This document shows, in pieces, positions 25,049 through 33,543 of a stretch of 64,000 nucleotides of DNA. The DNA is from Methanovulcanius yangii (GTDB lineage: Archaea > Halobacteriota > Methanomicrobia > Methanomicrobiales > Methanomicrobiaceae), in the NCBI RefSeq assembly GCF_018687785.1, contig NZ_LTBL01000001.1, forward strand, positions 735,780 through 799,779, given 5' to 3'. The notes beneath the pieces were generated by a model. It was not told where the DNA came from, made no database searches, and worked only from the letters and a program-made list of their open reading frames with translations. Within the stretch, counting starts at the first letter, position 1. The number at the start of each line of letters is the position of its first letter. Position numbers and translations under genes: made by a program.

Positions 25049-25846
25049 TCAGAGTTTCATGTCGTAGGCAACTTTCAGCTCTTCCCAGTAGGGGTCTTCC
25101 ATGAGGTTGGCAAGACCGGCATTGAGCTTTGCAAGAAGCTCGGTGTCGTCCTTGCGGACGGCGATGCCAAACTGCTCATTGGTCTCGATGTATCCGATAA
25201 TCTCGACGTCGCGTCCCTCGATGATGTCTTTCATGGAGAGATCGTCGTACATCGCTGCATCGATACGGCCGGTGGCAAGGTCATCGACTGCCTTCGGGGT
25301 GTCGGGGTAGACCTTGATGTTCTCCTTGTCCATGATGCCGGTGTCGACGAGGTTCTCCTCCATCCAGATGGCAGCCGTACAGCCGCTCTGGGTACCGACG
25401 ACGGCCTTGCCGTTCTGGATATCCTCAATCGTCACGCTCGAGCCGGGCTGAGCGACGACCATCTGGTTGACCGTCCAGTAGGGGTCGGAGAATGCGACCT
25501 TCTCCTTGCGCTCATCGGTGATGGTCATACCGGAGTAGACCATGTCGATCTGTCCTGCCTGGAGTGCGGGGATGATGCCGTCCCATGCAACGACTTCGAA
25601 CTTCACTTCAAAGCCCTGATTGTCTGCAATCCATTTGATGGAGTCCACGTCAAACCCGGTGTACTCGTTTGCAGGAGTCACGTAGGAGAACGGGGGGTAC
25701 GGAACGTCGATACCAACAGTGTAGACCGGGGTCTCTTCCACGCCCGCGCCTTCACCGGCGGAGGCGGTGGAGTCGGTACAGCCGGCAATTGCCACTGCAA
25801 GCACCGCGATACACACCACAAAAATCGTCAGATACTTGTTGTCCAT
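25049..25846 (-). CDS. Amino-acid ABC transporter substrate-binding lipoprotein (orphan)
   Basis: 265 residues of the family 3 periplasmic binding fold. The N-terminus has a signal with a lipobox (VAIAGC, Cys23) and a Thr/Ser/Ala/Glu linker. The body begins TVGIDVPYPPFSYV and contains GFDVDSIKWIADNQG, AGQIDMVYSGMTITDERKEK and the C-terminal YWEELKVAYDMKL, all typical of polar amino-acid receptors. No permease or ATPase gene lies beside it, so it either serves a transporter elsewhere or acts as a sensor-type receptor. A TATA-like GGTTATTTTTCC precedes it by about 25 bp. Confidence 0.88.
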   Translation of the reverse strand: MDNKYLTIFVVCIAVLAVAIAGCTDSTASAGEGAGVEETPVYTVGIDVPYPPFSYVTPANEYTGFDVDSIKWIADNQGFEVKFEVVAWDGIIPALQAGQIDMVYSGMTITDERKEKVAFSDPYWTVNQMVVAQPGSSVTIEDIQNGKAVVGTQSGCTAAIWMEENLVDTGIMDKENIKVYPDTPKAVDDLATGRIDAAMYDDLSMKDIIEGRDVEIIGYIETNEQFGIAVRKDDTELLAKLNAGLANLMEDPYWEELKVAYDMKL

Positions 25847-26171
25847 AACAGGGGTTTAGGGGGGCGGAAAAATAACCTTTTTCAATTGAACATGGTTACC
25901 ATCAGAACCGATAATTAGAATGATCAGGTATACAACCACAAAATCGATTTTTCCGACACGAACGGGGATTTCCACCAGGAGTCTCAATTCATGTGCCGGC
26001 AGGCGCATCACCACACCCGTCCGTCCCCGTGCGAGGGGGAACAGGCATTCCTCATACGCACGAAAAAAGTTCGCCTATCCCGACGGGCCGCAGGGGTCCC
26101 GATAACCAACCCTTAATTACCCACGAATAAAAATCATTCACAACAATCCGGCATCACCGGGGAAGGTTATC
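25847..26171. other. 325-bp intergenic region, divergent promoters
   Basis: Carries the promoter for the binding-protein gene at its left end and an A/T-rich stretch (CCCTTAATTACCC, GAATAAAAATC) at 26107-26140 that probably promotes the ACT-domain operon. I see no gene or convincing RNA structure in the middle. Confidence 0.4.
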
Positions 26172-26849
26172 ATGGACGAACCAAATGCCCTTCATGCACT
26201 CAGCATCCTCTCCGAGAACCAGCACGGCGTTCTGAGGGATGTGGCACTGGTAATGGCGAACCACGGTGCAAACATCGTGAGCACCCAGCAGTCTATTATC
26301 CAGAGCGGCCCCTCGAAAGGGCTCTCCTCCCTCTTCTTCGAATACGAGACGACCGGAGATGTGGAGGCGCTCCTCACCGACCTGAAGACCATTCCGGCGG
26401 TCCGTTCGGTGCAGTCCAATCCGCCCTTCTCGGTGGTGTACGGCAAACGCGTGCTGATCTTCGGCGGCGGGGCGCAGGTCGCACAGGTGGCGCTCGGTGC
26501 GGTCAACGAGGCCGACCGGCACAACATCCGGGGGGAGCGGATCTCGGTCGACACCATCCCCCTCGTGGGTGAAAAGGACCTCGCGACCGCCGTCGATGCG
26601 GCGAGCCACCTGCCCCGGGTCGCGGTTCTCGTCCTTGCGGGGAGCATCATGGGCGGCGAGATCTCGAAGGCCGTCGACCGCGTCCGTGCGGCCGGCATTC
26701 CCGTCATCTCGCTCTCCATGGTGGGTTCCGTCCCCGAGCACGCCGACCTCGTCGTCACCGACCCGATACAGGCCGGGGTCTTTGCGGTGATGCACGCAAG
26801 CTCGAAGGGCGTCTTTACGATCGACCGGGTGAGGGGGAAGAGACTGTGA
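26172..26849 (+). CDS. ACT-domain protein with DUF5612 region
   Basis: 225 residues. Residues 5-75 are an ACT domain (ALHALSILSENQHGVLRDV, then a strand beginning SLFFEYETTGD), a regulatory module that usually binds amino acids. The remaining 140 residues form a Rossmann-like alpha/beta domain (VLIFGGGAQVAQVALGAV; AVLVLAGSIMGGEISKAVD; DLVVTDPIQAGVFAVMHAS) found with ACT in methanogens as DUF5612. Its ligand is unknown. The gene overlaps the TsaC gene (GTGA) and forms an operon with it and a nucleotidyltransferase. Confidence 0.75.
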   Translation: MDEPNALHALSILSENQHGVLRDVALVMANHGANIVSTQQSIIQSGPSKGLSSLFFEYETTGDVEALLTDLKTIPAVRSVQSNPPFSVVYGKRVLIFGGGAQVAQVALGAVNEADRHNIRGERISVDTIPLVGEKDLATAVDAASHLPRVAVLVLAGSIMGGEISKAVDRVRAAGIPVISLSMVGSVPEHADLVVTDPIQAGVFAVMHASSKGVFTIDRVRGKRL

Positions 26850-27424
26850 ACCGCGATATCGAACAGGCGGTCTCCGTCCTCCACCGCGACGGACTCGTCG
26901 TCTACCCGACCGAGACCGTCTACGGGCTGGGGGCGGACGCCCTCTCGGACCATGCGGTCCACCGGGTCTACGAGGTGAAGGGCCGCCCGCTTGGAAAGCC
27001 CATCTCGGTCGCGGTCTGCGATGAGGAGATGCTCGCGGCCGTCGCCGCCCCGGACGATGCGGCGTGGGCGTTCATTGAGACGTTTCTTCCCGGCCCGGTG
27101 ACGGTCGTCGTGCCGGTGAAGAGCTGCCTTCCCCCCATCCTCTCCGGGGGAACGGGGGACATCGGCATCCGGATGCCCGACCACCCGGTGGCGCTCGAGC
27201 TCATCGAGACCTTCGATGCGCCCATCACCGCGACGAGCGCGAACCTCTCGGGCAGGCCCTCCCCCACCACCCGCGAGGAAGTGACCGTCGTCTACGACTT
27301 CATGATCGACGTGGGGGGGCTGCCCGGAACCCCTTCGACCGTCGTCGACCTTATAGGCAGGCAGATCCTCCGGCCCGGCGCGGAGATCGAGAGGATCGCA
27401 CAATTCTTACGGGACATGGAATGA
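26846..27424 (+). CDS. tsaC: L-threonylcarbamoyladenylate synthase (YrdC/Sua5 family)
   Basis: 192 residues starting with GTG. The YrdC signature is VVYPTETVYGLGADAL, followed by KGRPLGKPISVAV, PGPVTVVVP and TSANLSGRPSPT. The enzyme makes threonylcarbamoyl-AMP from threonine, bicarbonate and ATP, which KEOPS then uses for t6A37 in tRNA; the Pcc1 subunit of KEOPS is encoded at 16.5 kb. It lacks the extra Sua5 C-terminal domain. GTG overlaps the preceding TGA, and its own stop overlaps the next ATG (ATGA). Confidence 0.92.
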   Translation: MNRDIEQAVSVLHRDGLVVYPTETVYGLGADALSDHAVHRVYEVKGRPLGKPISVAVCDEEMLAAVAAPDDAAWAFIETFLPGPVTVVVPVKSCLPPILSGGTGDIGIRMPDHPVALELIETFDAPITATSANLSGRPSPTTREEVTVVYDFMIDVGGLPGTPSTVVDLIGRQILRPGAEIERIAQFLRDME

Positions 27425-28356
27425 TTGCAATGACCAGACCCATCCGACTCAGAGACTTCATCGAAGATACCGACGGCCGCCTCTACGCCGTCTCGAACTA
27501 CGACAACACCGAACGCGTGGGCTGCGTGCTCCGTTACGTCCCCGACGAGAACGGGGAGCGGACCGCCCCCGACGGTCGGCGGTACCATAAGCTGGACTTC
27601 GAGGATGCCTTCGACTACATCCGGGAGCACAAGCCGGAGTACCTCGACACGGTCCACCGGGTGCCGCACTCCGATATCGCCCGCGTCCTCAAGCCCGATC
27701 GCGAGATCATCCACATCGCGGCACGTGACGAACGCGTGATGCGGCTCCTGCCGGTGCTCGGCGTCCCCATCGACAACATCGGGTGCACGGGCTCGCTCCT
27801 CTGCGGGCTCGAGAATTCCGGGTCGGACATCGACATGGTCGTCTACGGGCGGGACTGGTTTGCGGCCCAGGCGAACCTGAAGAAGGCCATGGAAACCGGC
27901 GACATCCAGCCCCTCTCCGAGGAGATGTGGGAGAAGGTGTATACGAAGCGGGTGCCCGAGATCGACTACGAGACGTTCCTGCGCCACGAGAAGCGCAAAT
28001 GGAACCGGGGCGAGATCGAGGGAACGTACTTCGACCTCCTCTATACGCGGTCGTACGAGCGGTTGGAAAGCGCCTCGTGGGGGAAGGGCGAGGTGCTGGG
28101 CCGGGACGTGATCGAGGCGACGGTGACGGACGCGTCCCTCTCGTTCGATTCGCCCGCGGTGTATCTCGTGGAGCACGAGGAGATCTCCCGGGTGCTCTCG
28201 TTCACGCACACCTACAGCGGGCAGGCGCTCGCGGGCGAGACTATAGAGGCCGCAGGTGTCGTGGAACAGCATGGCGAGGAGAAGTGGCTCATCGTCGGGA
28301 CGACCCGCGAGGCGAAGGGCGAGTTCATCATCTCCGAAACGCTGATGGACAGCTAA
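27421..28356 (+). CDS. Predicted nucleotidyltransferase domain protein
   Basis: 311 residues. The middle has a minimal polymerase-beta-type nucleotidyltransferase motif, GCTGSLLCGLENSGSDIDMVV (G-S, then D-x-D at SDIDMV), followed by a helical region. The C-terminus is beta-rich (GTTREAKGEFIISE) and repeats an OB/TRAM-like pattern. This corresponds to the archaeal COG2413-type predicted nucleotidyltransferases; the substrate is not known. The start could be the fourth codon (MTRPIRL). It is the last gene of the ACT-TsaC operon and is followed by a T-rich terminator. Confidence 0.75.
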   Translation: MIAMTRPIRLRDFIEDTDGRLYAVSNYDNTERVGCVLRYVPDENGERTAPDGRRYHKLDFEDAFDYIREHKPEYLDTVHRVPHSDIARVLKPDREIIHIAARDERVMRLLPVLGVPIDNIGCTGSLLCGLENSGSDIDMVVYGRDWFAAQANLKKAMETGDIQPLSEEMWEKVYTKRVPEIDYETFLRHEKRKWNRGEIEGTYFDLLYTRSYERLESASWGKGEVLGRDVIEATVTDASLSFDSPAVYLVEHEEISRVLSFTHTYSGQALAGETIEAAGVVEQHGEEKWLIVGTTREAKGEFIISETLMDS

Positions 28357-28360
28357 AACG

Positions 28361-28386
28361 GATTTTTCTTTTTTTTATATTTTTTC
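28361..28386 (+). terminator. Poly-T terminator after the nucleotidyltransferase gene
   Basis: GATTTTTCTTTTTTTTATATTTTTTC directly follows the stop codon, the oligo-T tract typical of archaeal termination, in the gap before the convergent Cas4-like gene. Confidence 0.6.
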
Positions 28387-29050
28387 AGAGCAGGTCCGTG
28401 AGGCGCTTTGCGCTCGTCCCGGTGCAGTGGTCAGCGAGGTAGCAGCCGTCGCAGGGGGCGTCGTGCGGTTTTCGCGGGACGTGGCCGGTGCGGATCTTTT
28501 CTATCAGGCGAATGGCCCGCAGGGCGTTTCTCCGGTCGCGGGGCTGGGGGATGCAGGTGCGGGTGATGCCGGAGGGGACGTATTCGATGGCGACCGACGT
28601 GGCTATGGGATCGATAGCCTCGTTGATGCAAAAGAGAAGGCAGGCCGCCCGGAGGCGGTCGGCGGTGTAGATGCCCGCGTCGGGGGCCTCGGTCGACCGC
28701 AGAATGGCGGCACAGGGTTCGTCCTCGAAGAGGCGGTCGATGGTGCCCGCGATGTTTAATCTGGCGGATTCGACGCGGACGTCGTATTCGGCCGCCTCGC
28801 GCCAGTTCGTCTTTTGGCAGTTGTTCACCCACTCGCGGACGGTCGCCTCGCACTCGTCCGGGGTTTCGGGGGCGACGAGCCGGACGTCCTCCCAGACAAC
28901 GTCCGCGTCGAGTGGGGAGCCGAGGTGGTAGGAGATTTGTTTCGCAAACGTGTAGCGGGCCGGTTCGATGTGGTCGGTCTCCTGTTCGAGGTAGAACCGG
29001 AGCGGGCAGGCGTGGCAGGCGATGACGGAGGATATGCTGATGGGCGGCAT
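28385..29050 (-). CDS. Cas4/RecB-like Fe-S protein with degenerate nuclease motifs
   Basis: 221 residues from the ATG at 29050; the longer frame upstream overlaps the DUF3467 gene. The N-terminus ISSVIACHACPLRFYLEQE and the C-terminal CDGCYLADHC match the cysteine layout of Cas4/Dna2-type PD-(D/E)xK proteins that bind a 4Fe-4S cluster. Motif II Asp survives (IAGTIDRLF), but where the catalytic E-x-K should follow the sequence reads CAAILRST, and the QxxxY motif reads RLRAACLLF. I therefore infer loss of nuclease activity with retention of the Fe-S fold. No cas genes or CRISPR array are in the window. Convergent with the nucleotidyltransferase gene, divergent from the DUF3467 gene. Confidence 0.65.
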   Translation of the reverse strand: MPPISISSVIACHACPLRFYLEQETDHIEPARYTFAKQISYHLGSPLDADVVWEDVRLVAPETPDECEATVREWVNNCQKTNWREAAEYDVRVESARLNIAGTIDRLFEDEPCAAILRSTEAPDAGIYTADRLRAACLLFCINEAIDPIATSVAIEYVPSGITRTCIPQPRDRRNALRAIRLIEKIRTGHVPRKPHDAPCDGCYLADHCTGTSAKRLTDLL

Positions 29051-29116
29051 GGGGCGATCACGGCAGGAGAACGTCGATGACAAAGGATTATCGTTGCGGC
29101 TGATTAATGCTATGGT

Positions 29117-29413
29117 ATGAAAAAGCGGGAAATTTCGGTGAATGTCCCGGGCGATCTCGACCCGGTCTATTCGAATCGCATCCAGGTGGCCTATAAAGAT
29201 GACGAGTTCACCTTTATGTTCCTCCATGAGATTCCCGGCACCAACCAGGCACGTGCGAAGGCTATAGTCTCCATCAGCCCGAAGCACGCCAAGAACTTCT
29301 CCAAGGTGCTCGCAAAGTCCGTTGCCGACTTCGAGGCGAAGTTCGGGGAAGTGAAGGGCGACGTCGCCAAAGAGGAAGAGACCAACGAAGTGACGATTCA
29401 GGGATATTCCTGA
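29117..29413 (+). CDS. DUF3467 family protein
   Basis: 98 residues. YSNRIQVAYKDDEFTFMFLHEIPG and ISPKHAKNFSKVLAKSVADFEAKFGEV match the small DUF3467 family found in bacteria and archaea, an alpha/beta protein of unknown function that resembles a shortened chaperone-like or dimerising domain. The C-terminus is acidic (KEEETNEV). It has its own promoter region, divergent from the Cas4-like gene, and is followed after 175 bp by tRNA-Thr. Confidence 0.75.
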   Translation: MKKREISVNVPGDLDPVYSNRIQVAYKDDEFTFMFLHEIPGTNQARAKAIVSISPKHAKNFSKVLAKSVADFEAKFGEVKGDVAKEEETNEVTIQGYS

Positions 29414-29588
29414 GCAAAAAACTGAGCACAAACTACGCAGGGATGGTGGAAACCGGCGGCCGGAATTCACCCCGGACGGGACGGGAAAAACACCACCTTT
29501 ATAATTTTTCACGAACTACATTATGGAGCACCAGGTGCGACGAGGATTACTTGTTCCTTTCGCGGCTGTTTATCGGTGCAGCATTCGT

Positions 29589-29660
29589 GCCGTTGTGGCT
29601 TAGAGGTATAGCGGCTGATTCGTAATCAGCAGGTCGGGGGTTCAAATCCCTCCAACGGCT
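29589..29660 (+). tRNA. tRNA-Thr (anticodon CGT)
   Basis: Acceptor stem GCCGTTG/CAACGGC, D arm GGCTTAGAGGTATAGC, anticodon arm CTGAT-TCGTAAT-CAG with CGT at 29621-29623, and T arm GGGGGTTCAAATCCCTC; U is the discriminator base. Upstream is a possible TATA stretch (TTTATAATTTTTC at 29498-29510). The sequence composition changes sharply after the 3' end, which makes this a candidate integration boundary. Confidence 0.95.
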
Positions 29661-29784
29661 TAGTTACGGGCGTTACGCCATCAATTTTTGAGTACACCGT
29701 ATAGTGAATGTATTCCGAATTGATTCTTTTTTTACGTTAACAGTTGTGAAAAATTTGGAAAATCCTGTGGGAACCTTACTTTCT

Positions 29785-30888
29785 TCACACATCTTCTGTA
29801 ATTCGAATCAATCGGGGACATGCATAGATCGTTGCTCGCCTTCCTCTCCCTTTTCTGATTACTTCAATAACGTTGTTCTCACTCAGTTCTTTGAGTATAC
29901 GTTGAGCCGTCATATTCGGAATCCCGGAAATACTGACGAAATCCGAAGCCTTGAATATCTGACGGGTAAAAATTGCGTCAATTGCCGATACTGCATATTG
30001 TGAATGGGTGATCTCAGGAACGGTGATTTTCATCTCTTCATAGAGCTCAAGTATATTCCGAGCTTTCATGCAGTTTTCTTTGGCCTGTTCGTTAATTGCG
30101 CGTAAAAAGAATGAAATCCACTGATTCCAGTCATTTTCGCTCGAGATTTCGCCAAGAGCTTCGTAGTATTCATCGCGATTTCTTTCCAGATAGGAGCTGA
30201 TGTAGAATGTTGGCCTGGAAAGCAGACCCTTATTGTAAAGAATTAACGGAACCAGCATTCTCCCGATTCTCCCGTTTCCATCCCTAAATGGGTGTATCAA
30301 CTCGAATTGGGCCTTCAAAACTGCAATCTGCACAAGTGGATCTTTCTCATCGCTATGGAGGTACATCTCCCAGTTTGAGAGAGCATCAGGGACTAAAAAT
30401 GGATATGGTGGAATAAATATGGCCTGTTCTATTGGTTGTCCCGGCTTGGCGATATAGTTCTGAATCGTTCGTAACTGCCCGGGCTCTTTATCCTTCCCCC
30501 GTGCATTATCGAGAAGAACCGCATGAAGCTCCCGTATCAGGTTGACATGGAGAGGCTTTCTTTTAAGTTCCTGTTCTGCCAGTTTGAGTGCCCTGCGGTA
30601 ATTGATGATCTCTGCTATATCATTTCTCTTCTCAATTGGAACATCGCCATCGGGATCAGCCTCGTACTCAAGCACTTCTTCAAGTGAAGCCTGCGTGCCT
30701 TCAATGCGTGATGAAAGGACGGCCTCACGGGTTATCAGAGGAGATATCAGGATTTCAGGATTAACGATCGCCTGCAGAATTCCGTCATAGCGTGCAAGTG
30801 AGGCGTTCGCTTTTCCAATCAGCGAGACGTGCGCAGCCCAGTCTATAGTATCAAGGGGAAGTTGTTGTGGTTCATAGGGTTCAGGCAT
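29785..30888 (-). CDS. Fic-family AMP transferase with C-terminal winged helix
   Basis: About 367 residues. The catalytic Fic motif HPFRDGNGRIGR is complete, with the flap IFIPPYPFLVP upstream. An N-terminal inhibitory helix is present as SSRIEG ([S/T]xxxE[G/N]), so this is an auto-inhibited class II enzyme that transfers AMP (or another NMP) to target proteins. Residues 300-360 form a winged helix (FKASDFVSISGIPNMTAQRI), possibly DNA binding. I chose the ATG at 30888, preceded by GGTGAG, rather than the GTG at 30897. Two palindromes upstream look like operators. Lower GC than the core genes suggests transfer. Confidence 0.92.
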   Translation of the reverse strand: MPEPYEPQQLPLDTIDWAAHVSLIGKANASLARYDGILQAIVNPEILISPLITREAVLSSRIEGTQASLEEVLEYEADPDGDVPIEKRNDIAEIINYRRALKLAEQELKRKPLHVNLIRELHAVLLDNARGKDKEPGQLRTIQNYIAKPGQPIEQAIFIPPYPFLVPDALSNWEMYLHSDEKDPLVQIAVLKAQFELIHPFRDGNGRIGRMLVPLILYNKGLLSRPTFYISSYLERNRDEYYEALGEISSENDWNQWISFFLRAINEQAKENCMKARNILELYEEMKITVPEITHSQYAVSAIDAIFTRQIFKASDFVSISGIPNMTAQRILKELSENNVIEVIRKGRGRRATIYACPRLIRITEDV

Positions 30889-30928
30889 ATTTCTCACCGA
30901 AAAAGATTGCTATCCTATTTCTCTTTTG

Positions 30929-30952
30929 TATCATATTTGGCACAATATGATA
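30929..30952. promoter_or_regulatory. Operator-like palindrome 1 upstream of fic
   Basis: TATCATATT-TGGCAC-AATATGATA: a perfect 9-bp inverted repeat with a 6-bp spacer, 40 bp upstream of the Fic start and overlapping a probable TATA box (AAATATAT on the minus strand at 30951-30958). It shares the ATATTTnGGC core with palindrome 2. Confidence 0.7.
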
Positions 30953-30970
30953 TATTTGTGTTTTTGTATC

Positions 30971-30990
30971 ACATATTTTGGCAAATATGT
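30971..30990. promoter_or_regulatory. Operator-like palindrome 2 upstream of fic
   Basis: ACATATTT-TGGC-AAATATGT: a perfect 8-bp inverted repeat, centred exactly 40 bp from palindrome 1 (about four helical turns). Paired sites of this kind are typical of a cooperatively binding repressor, perhaps the winged helix of Fic itself. Confidence 0.7.
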
Positions 30991-31137
30991 TACACAAACC
31001 AAATAACATATCACCCATGATACAAAACAGAAACCTGATTGGTTAAGAAAATCGGCTATTAAAAATGAGGCCATTTTACAAGCTTTTCCCATTTCCATTC
31101 ACTTTCAATGACGATTTCTTTGGATTCATAATTCAAT

Positions 31138-32019
31138 TCATCGGCTTCTTCCTAGGAAAAGCCCACGACAATACGGATACAACACCAGAAAGTCCTCCAT
31201 CGTATGAATCTCCGGGTTGACAAAGATCGAATGATCAATGGTCTTCATCCACTCCCGGAAACAGGCCCAAAACGCAGGATCGTCTTCTTCGACGACCGGC
31301 CCATGCTTCAGGTGGACATGCAATCCCTTCACTGCCTCGATGGGGATGGCATTGAAGGACACCGGATATGCCTTTTTCTTCGTCTTGTTCGCTGTCCATA
31401 TCCCGGAGATGTCCACAACAAACCCGCAGGACTCTGCCATCGAGGGGTCGGTTGCAATGAGGGTTTCCCAAATTTCCGCGAGCTGAACTCCTGAATGAAC
31501 CCTCGATATCATGAGATTTTCGAGGACGATGCCGGGCCGCCGTCCGGCCTGTTCCTCGAATACATCCTGGAGTGTTTTCATCGCCGCGACATAGTCTGGG
31601 GCTTGGTTCTTGTGGGATCCCGGATGGATCTCAATCGTGTGTGGGACCTTGCCGAGGCGGCAGGCAATCTCGACAAGCATCCGGGCGTAGGCATCCACCC
31701 ACTCCAGATCATACCACCGGAGATACTCGGGGGAATACCCGGAACCAGTGTTGTCGAATCCCGGATCGGTGTGGAGGATATATTCCAACGCTCCCGGCAG
31801 GGCCGACCCTTCGGTATAGAGCAGTGCAATGGTCTCGGGCGTCAGCAGTTCACCATACGACTGTCCGGTCGCTCTCTTCTCGTGTTCGACAAAGACGAAC
31901 GGTGCCGGCATCTCGATGTACCGGCACCCGTGATTCACAGCGAGGTCCCAGCGTTCGGCAAGCCCGCCCCGGTTGCCAGGACGACGGAGATTGGGAAAGA
32001 CATAGTCGATGGTATGCAT
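31138..32019 (-). CDS. TIM-barrel protein, sugar-isomerase/endonuclease IV-like
   Basis: 293 residues. The order of strands fits an AP-endonuclease-2/xylose-isomerase-like TIM barrel: GCRYIEMPAPFVF, LGKVPHTIEIHPGSHKNQ, RRPGIVLENLMISRVHSG, ESCGFVVDISGIW, GLHVHLKHGPV and HSIFVNPEIHTMEDF. Glu and His residues at strand ends (EIHPG, LEN, VDIS, HVHLKH, PEIHT) could bind a metal. The substrate is unknown. It is GC-richer than its neighbours. A short frame remnant (ELNYESKEIVIESEWKWEK) follows its stop on the same strand without a start codon. Confidence 0.65.
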   Translation of the reverse strand: MHTIDYVFPNLRRPGNRGGLAERWDLAVNHGCRYIEMPAPFVFVEHEKRATGQSYGELLTPETIALLYTEGSALPGALEYILHTDPGFDNTGSGYSPEYLRWYDLEWVDAYARMLVEIACRLGKVPHTIEIHPGSHKNQAPDYVAAMKTLQDVFEEQAGRRPGIVLENLMISRVHSGVQLAEIWETLIATDPSMAESCGFVVDISGIWTANKTKKKAYPVSFNAIPIEAVKGLHVHLKHGPVVEEDDPAFWACFREWMKTIDHSIFVNPEIHTMEDFLVLYPYCRGLFLGRSR

Positions 32020-32135
32020 GAATAGAAACCGTCGGGATCTGGAGGGATTAAGGTTTTGAATTGGTTTTTATGCATATTACGAGAAGAAAACTTTCGAAAA
32101 AAATGCTATTAATATCAAATTGTTTGGTATATGAA

Positions 32136-32750
32136 TCATTTTTTACTTTGAATTTGTTCACAAAACATCTCGATCATTGAGGGATCTTGGATTACTTCAA
32201 TTACTTGCAATAATTCCTGCATTAATGAGCCCAAATCCTCCTTATCACAAAATCCTTCCAACTCTTCACTGAGAATAGTTGGAAATTCCTTTTTCTCAAT
32301 CCAATCTTGTAATATGATTCCTGCATTTTCTTCAAAGAAATATTGATAATCAAAATCTTGCGTCTCAAAAGCTGCAATTACAGATTCTAATTGGACATAG
32401 TCATCAGCATATAAATTTTTAATTGAATCCTGATGGCCTTTTAAGTGCTGAATCAAATTAACCATACTTTCTTTGAAATTGTCAAATTTTATTACAAAGT
32501 CGTCAGCGATTTGCGTTGCAATTTCACGTTTCTTACTTGGTTCAGTAAAATTACCAACAACATAAGCTCCAAAAATCATATAATAGGAGCAAATTAGTTC
32601 GTCATGACAATTTTCAAATTTTTCAAAAGGAAGCCTCAATTTACTTGATAATTCATCTTTATTCTGTTCCTGTTGAATTCGCTCTTTCATCTTTTCAAAA
32701 AATGCAAATGCTACAGGTGCGAAAGAAATAATTCCTAAGATATCAGTCAT
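32136..32750 (-). CDS. Hypothetical helical protein, low GC
   Basis: 204 residues, not recognised. Mostly predicted alpha-helical and acidic, with a short hydrophobic N-terminal stretch (GIISFAPVAFAFFEKMKERI) and four Cys. TATA-like TTCATATAAAATTAATATAA lies immediately upstream (about 32765-32785), so the start at 32750 is plausible and leaderless. The A/T-rich composition and codon use differ from core genes, which points to recent acquisition. Confidence 0.5.
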   Translation of the reverse strand: MTDILGIISFAPVAFAFFEKMKERIQQEQNKDELSSKLRLPFEKFENCHDELICSYYMIFGAYVVGNFTEPSKKREIATQIADDFVIKFDNFKESMVNLIQHLKGHQDSIKNLYADDYVQLESVIAAFETQDFDYQYFFEENAGIILQDWIEKKEFPTILSEELEGFCDKEDLGSLMQELLQVIEVIQDPSMIEMFCEQIQSKK

Positions 32751-32827
32751 TATGATAAAAATTATATTAATTTTATATGAACTTTATTCAGAAACTTGTG
32801 TGCAATATTATCAGTATGCCTCAACGT

Positions 32828-33142
32828 CTATTTTGGAATATATTTTTGAAAGATGTAAAACAGTCCAGCAAATAACCCAACAAATACAATTATTGTTTCA
32901 ATTGCCGCAAGCCCTTGAAAGAGGTTAACTAACGCTGTTGCCAAGTCAGATATTTGAGCAATATTTTCAGAATTTTCTAAACCAACAATTTGGTTCATGA
33001 TCGAGGAAAAGGAGATGAATATTGATCCCAATAGACCAAGGATTACTAAACCAACTATATTCCCGATTCTCTCATTTATGATAAAATTCAAAAAATCGCT
33101 AAGCCATTCCAATAGTTCCTCAATCATACGGAATGAACACAT
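32828..33142 (-). CDS. Small membrane protein with two transmembrane helices
   Basis: 104 residues, not recognised. Helix 1 is about residues 28-50 (IGNIVGLVILGLLGSIFISF) and helix 2 about 78-98 (IETIIVFVGLFAGLFYIF); between them is a polar NSENIAQISDL loop. A TATA box (AAAAATTTAAG, about 33168-33178) lies 28 bp before the ATG at 33142, supporting a leaderless start there rather than at the internal ATG at 33127. It runs with the hypothetical gene at 32136, 77 bp apart. Confidence 0.5.
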   Translation of the reverse strand: MCSFRMIEELLEWLSDFLNFIINERIGNIVGLVILGLLGSIFISFSSIMNQIVGLENSENIAQISDLATALVNLFQGLAAIETIIVFVGLFAGLFYIFQKYIPK

Positions 33143-33192
33143 GTTTTTGAATTCTTTTTCCTAGACTTAAATTTTTACAACAGCTCTAAATA

Positions 33193-33486
33193 TTCACTTC
33201 CGCCCCCCACATCCCAAACCCCTATTCATACCCACCCCAACCCTTCTCTCATGCGACCCGACAGGGCCGGGGCATAACCGGCAGGTCCCGCACGCGAGCT
33301 TCAGTTACAGTCAGACACCATCCTGAACAAGAAAAAAACGATCAGGAATTCTTTTCGAGAGACACGTCGGGCGGACCTGCCGAACGACAGCGGACAAATC
33401 AGCCAGGGGGCCACCGGAGATGAGAGGCCGGTGCCCCCTGTGTCCGTGCCGGTGCCCCGCACTCCAGGCCCTCCGCGATCGCGTAC
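33193..33486. repeat. R2 repeat, copy A (about 294 bp, structured)
   Basis: More than 85% identical to 43067-43366 by eye, from TTCACTTCCGCCCCCCACATC to GCGATCGCGTAC. Contains a C-rich left third, a wide inverted repeat CGGCAGGTCC (33279-33288)/GGACCTGCCG (33373-33382), and a second hairpin GGGGGCCACCGG (33406-33417)/CCGGTGCCCCC (33428-33438). No convincing protein frame and no transposase. The sequence just to its right (33445 onward) recurs at 40898-41190. Confidence 0.85.
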
Positions 33487-33543
33487 TCAGGACGTTTTTT
33501 CTCATTACGTCCATTCTTATTGAATCTCTCGCTTCCGGACTGC

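Noticed and set aside
29640-29700. Attachment-site duplicate of the tRNA-Thr 3' end
   Set aside because: I saw no second copy of the T-arm/acceptor sequence between 29.7 and 46.5 kb, so an att pair cannot be claimed.
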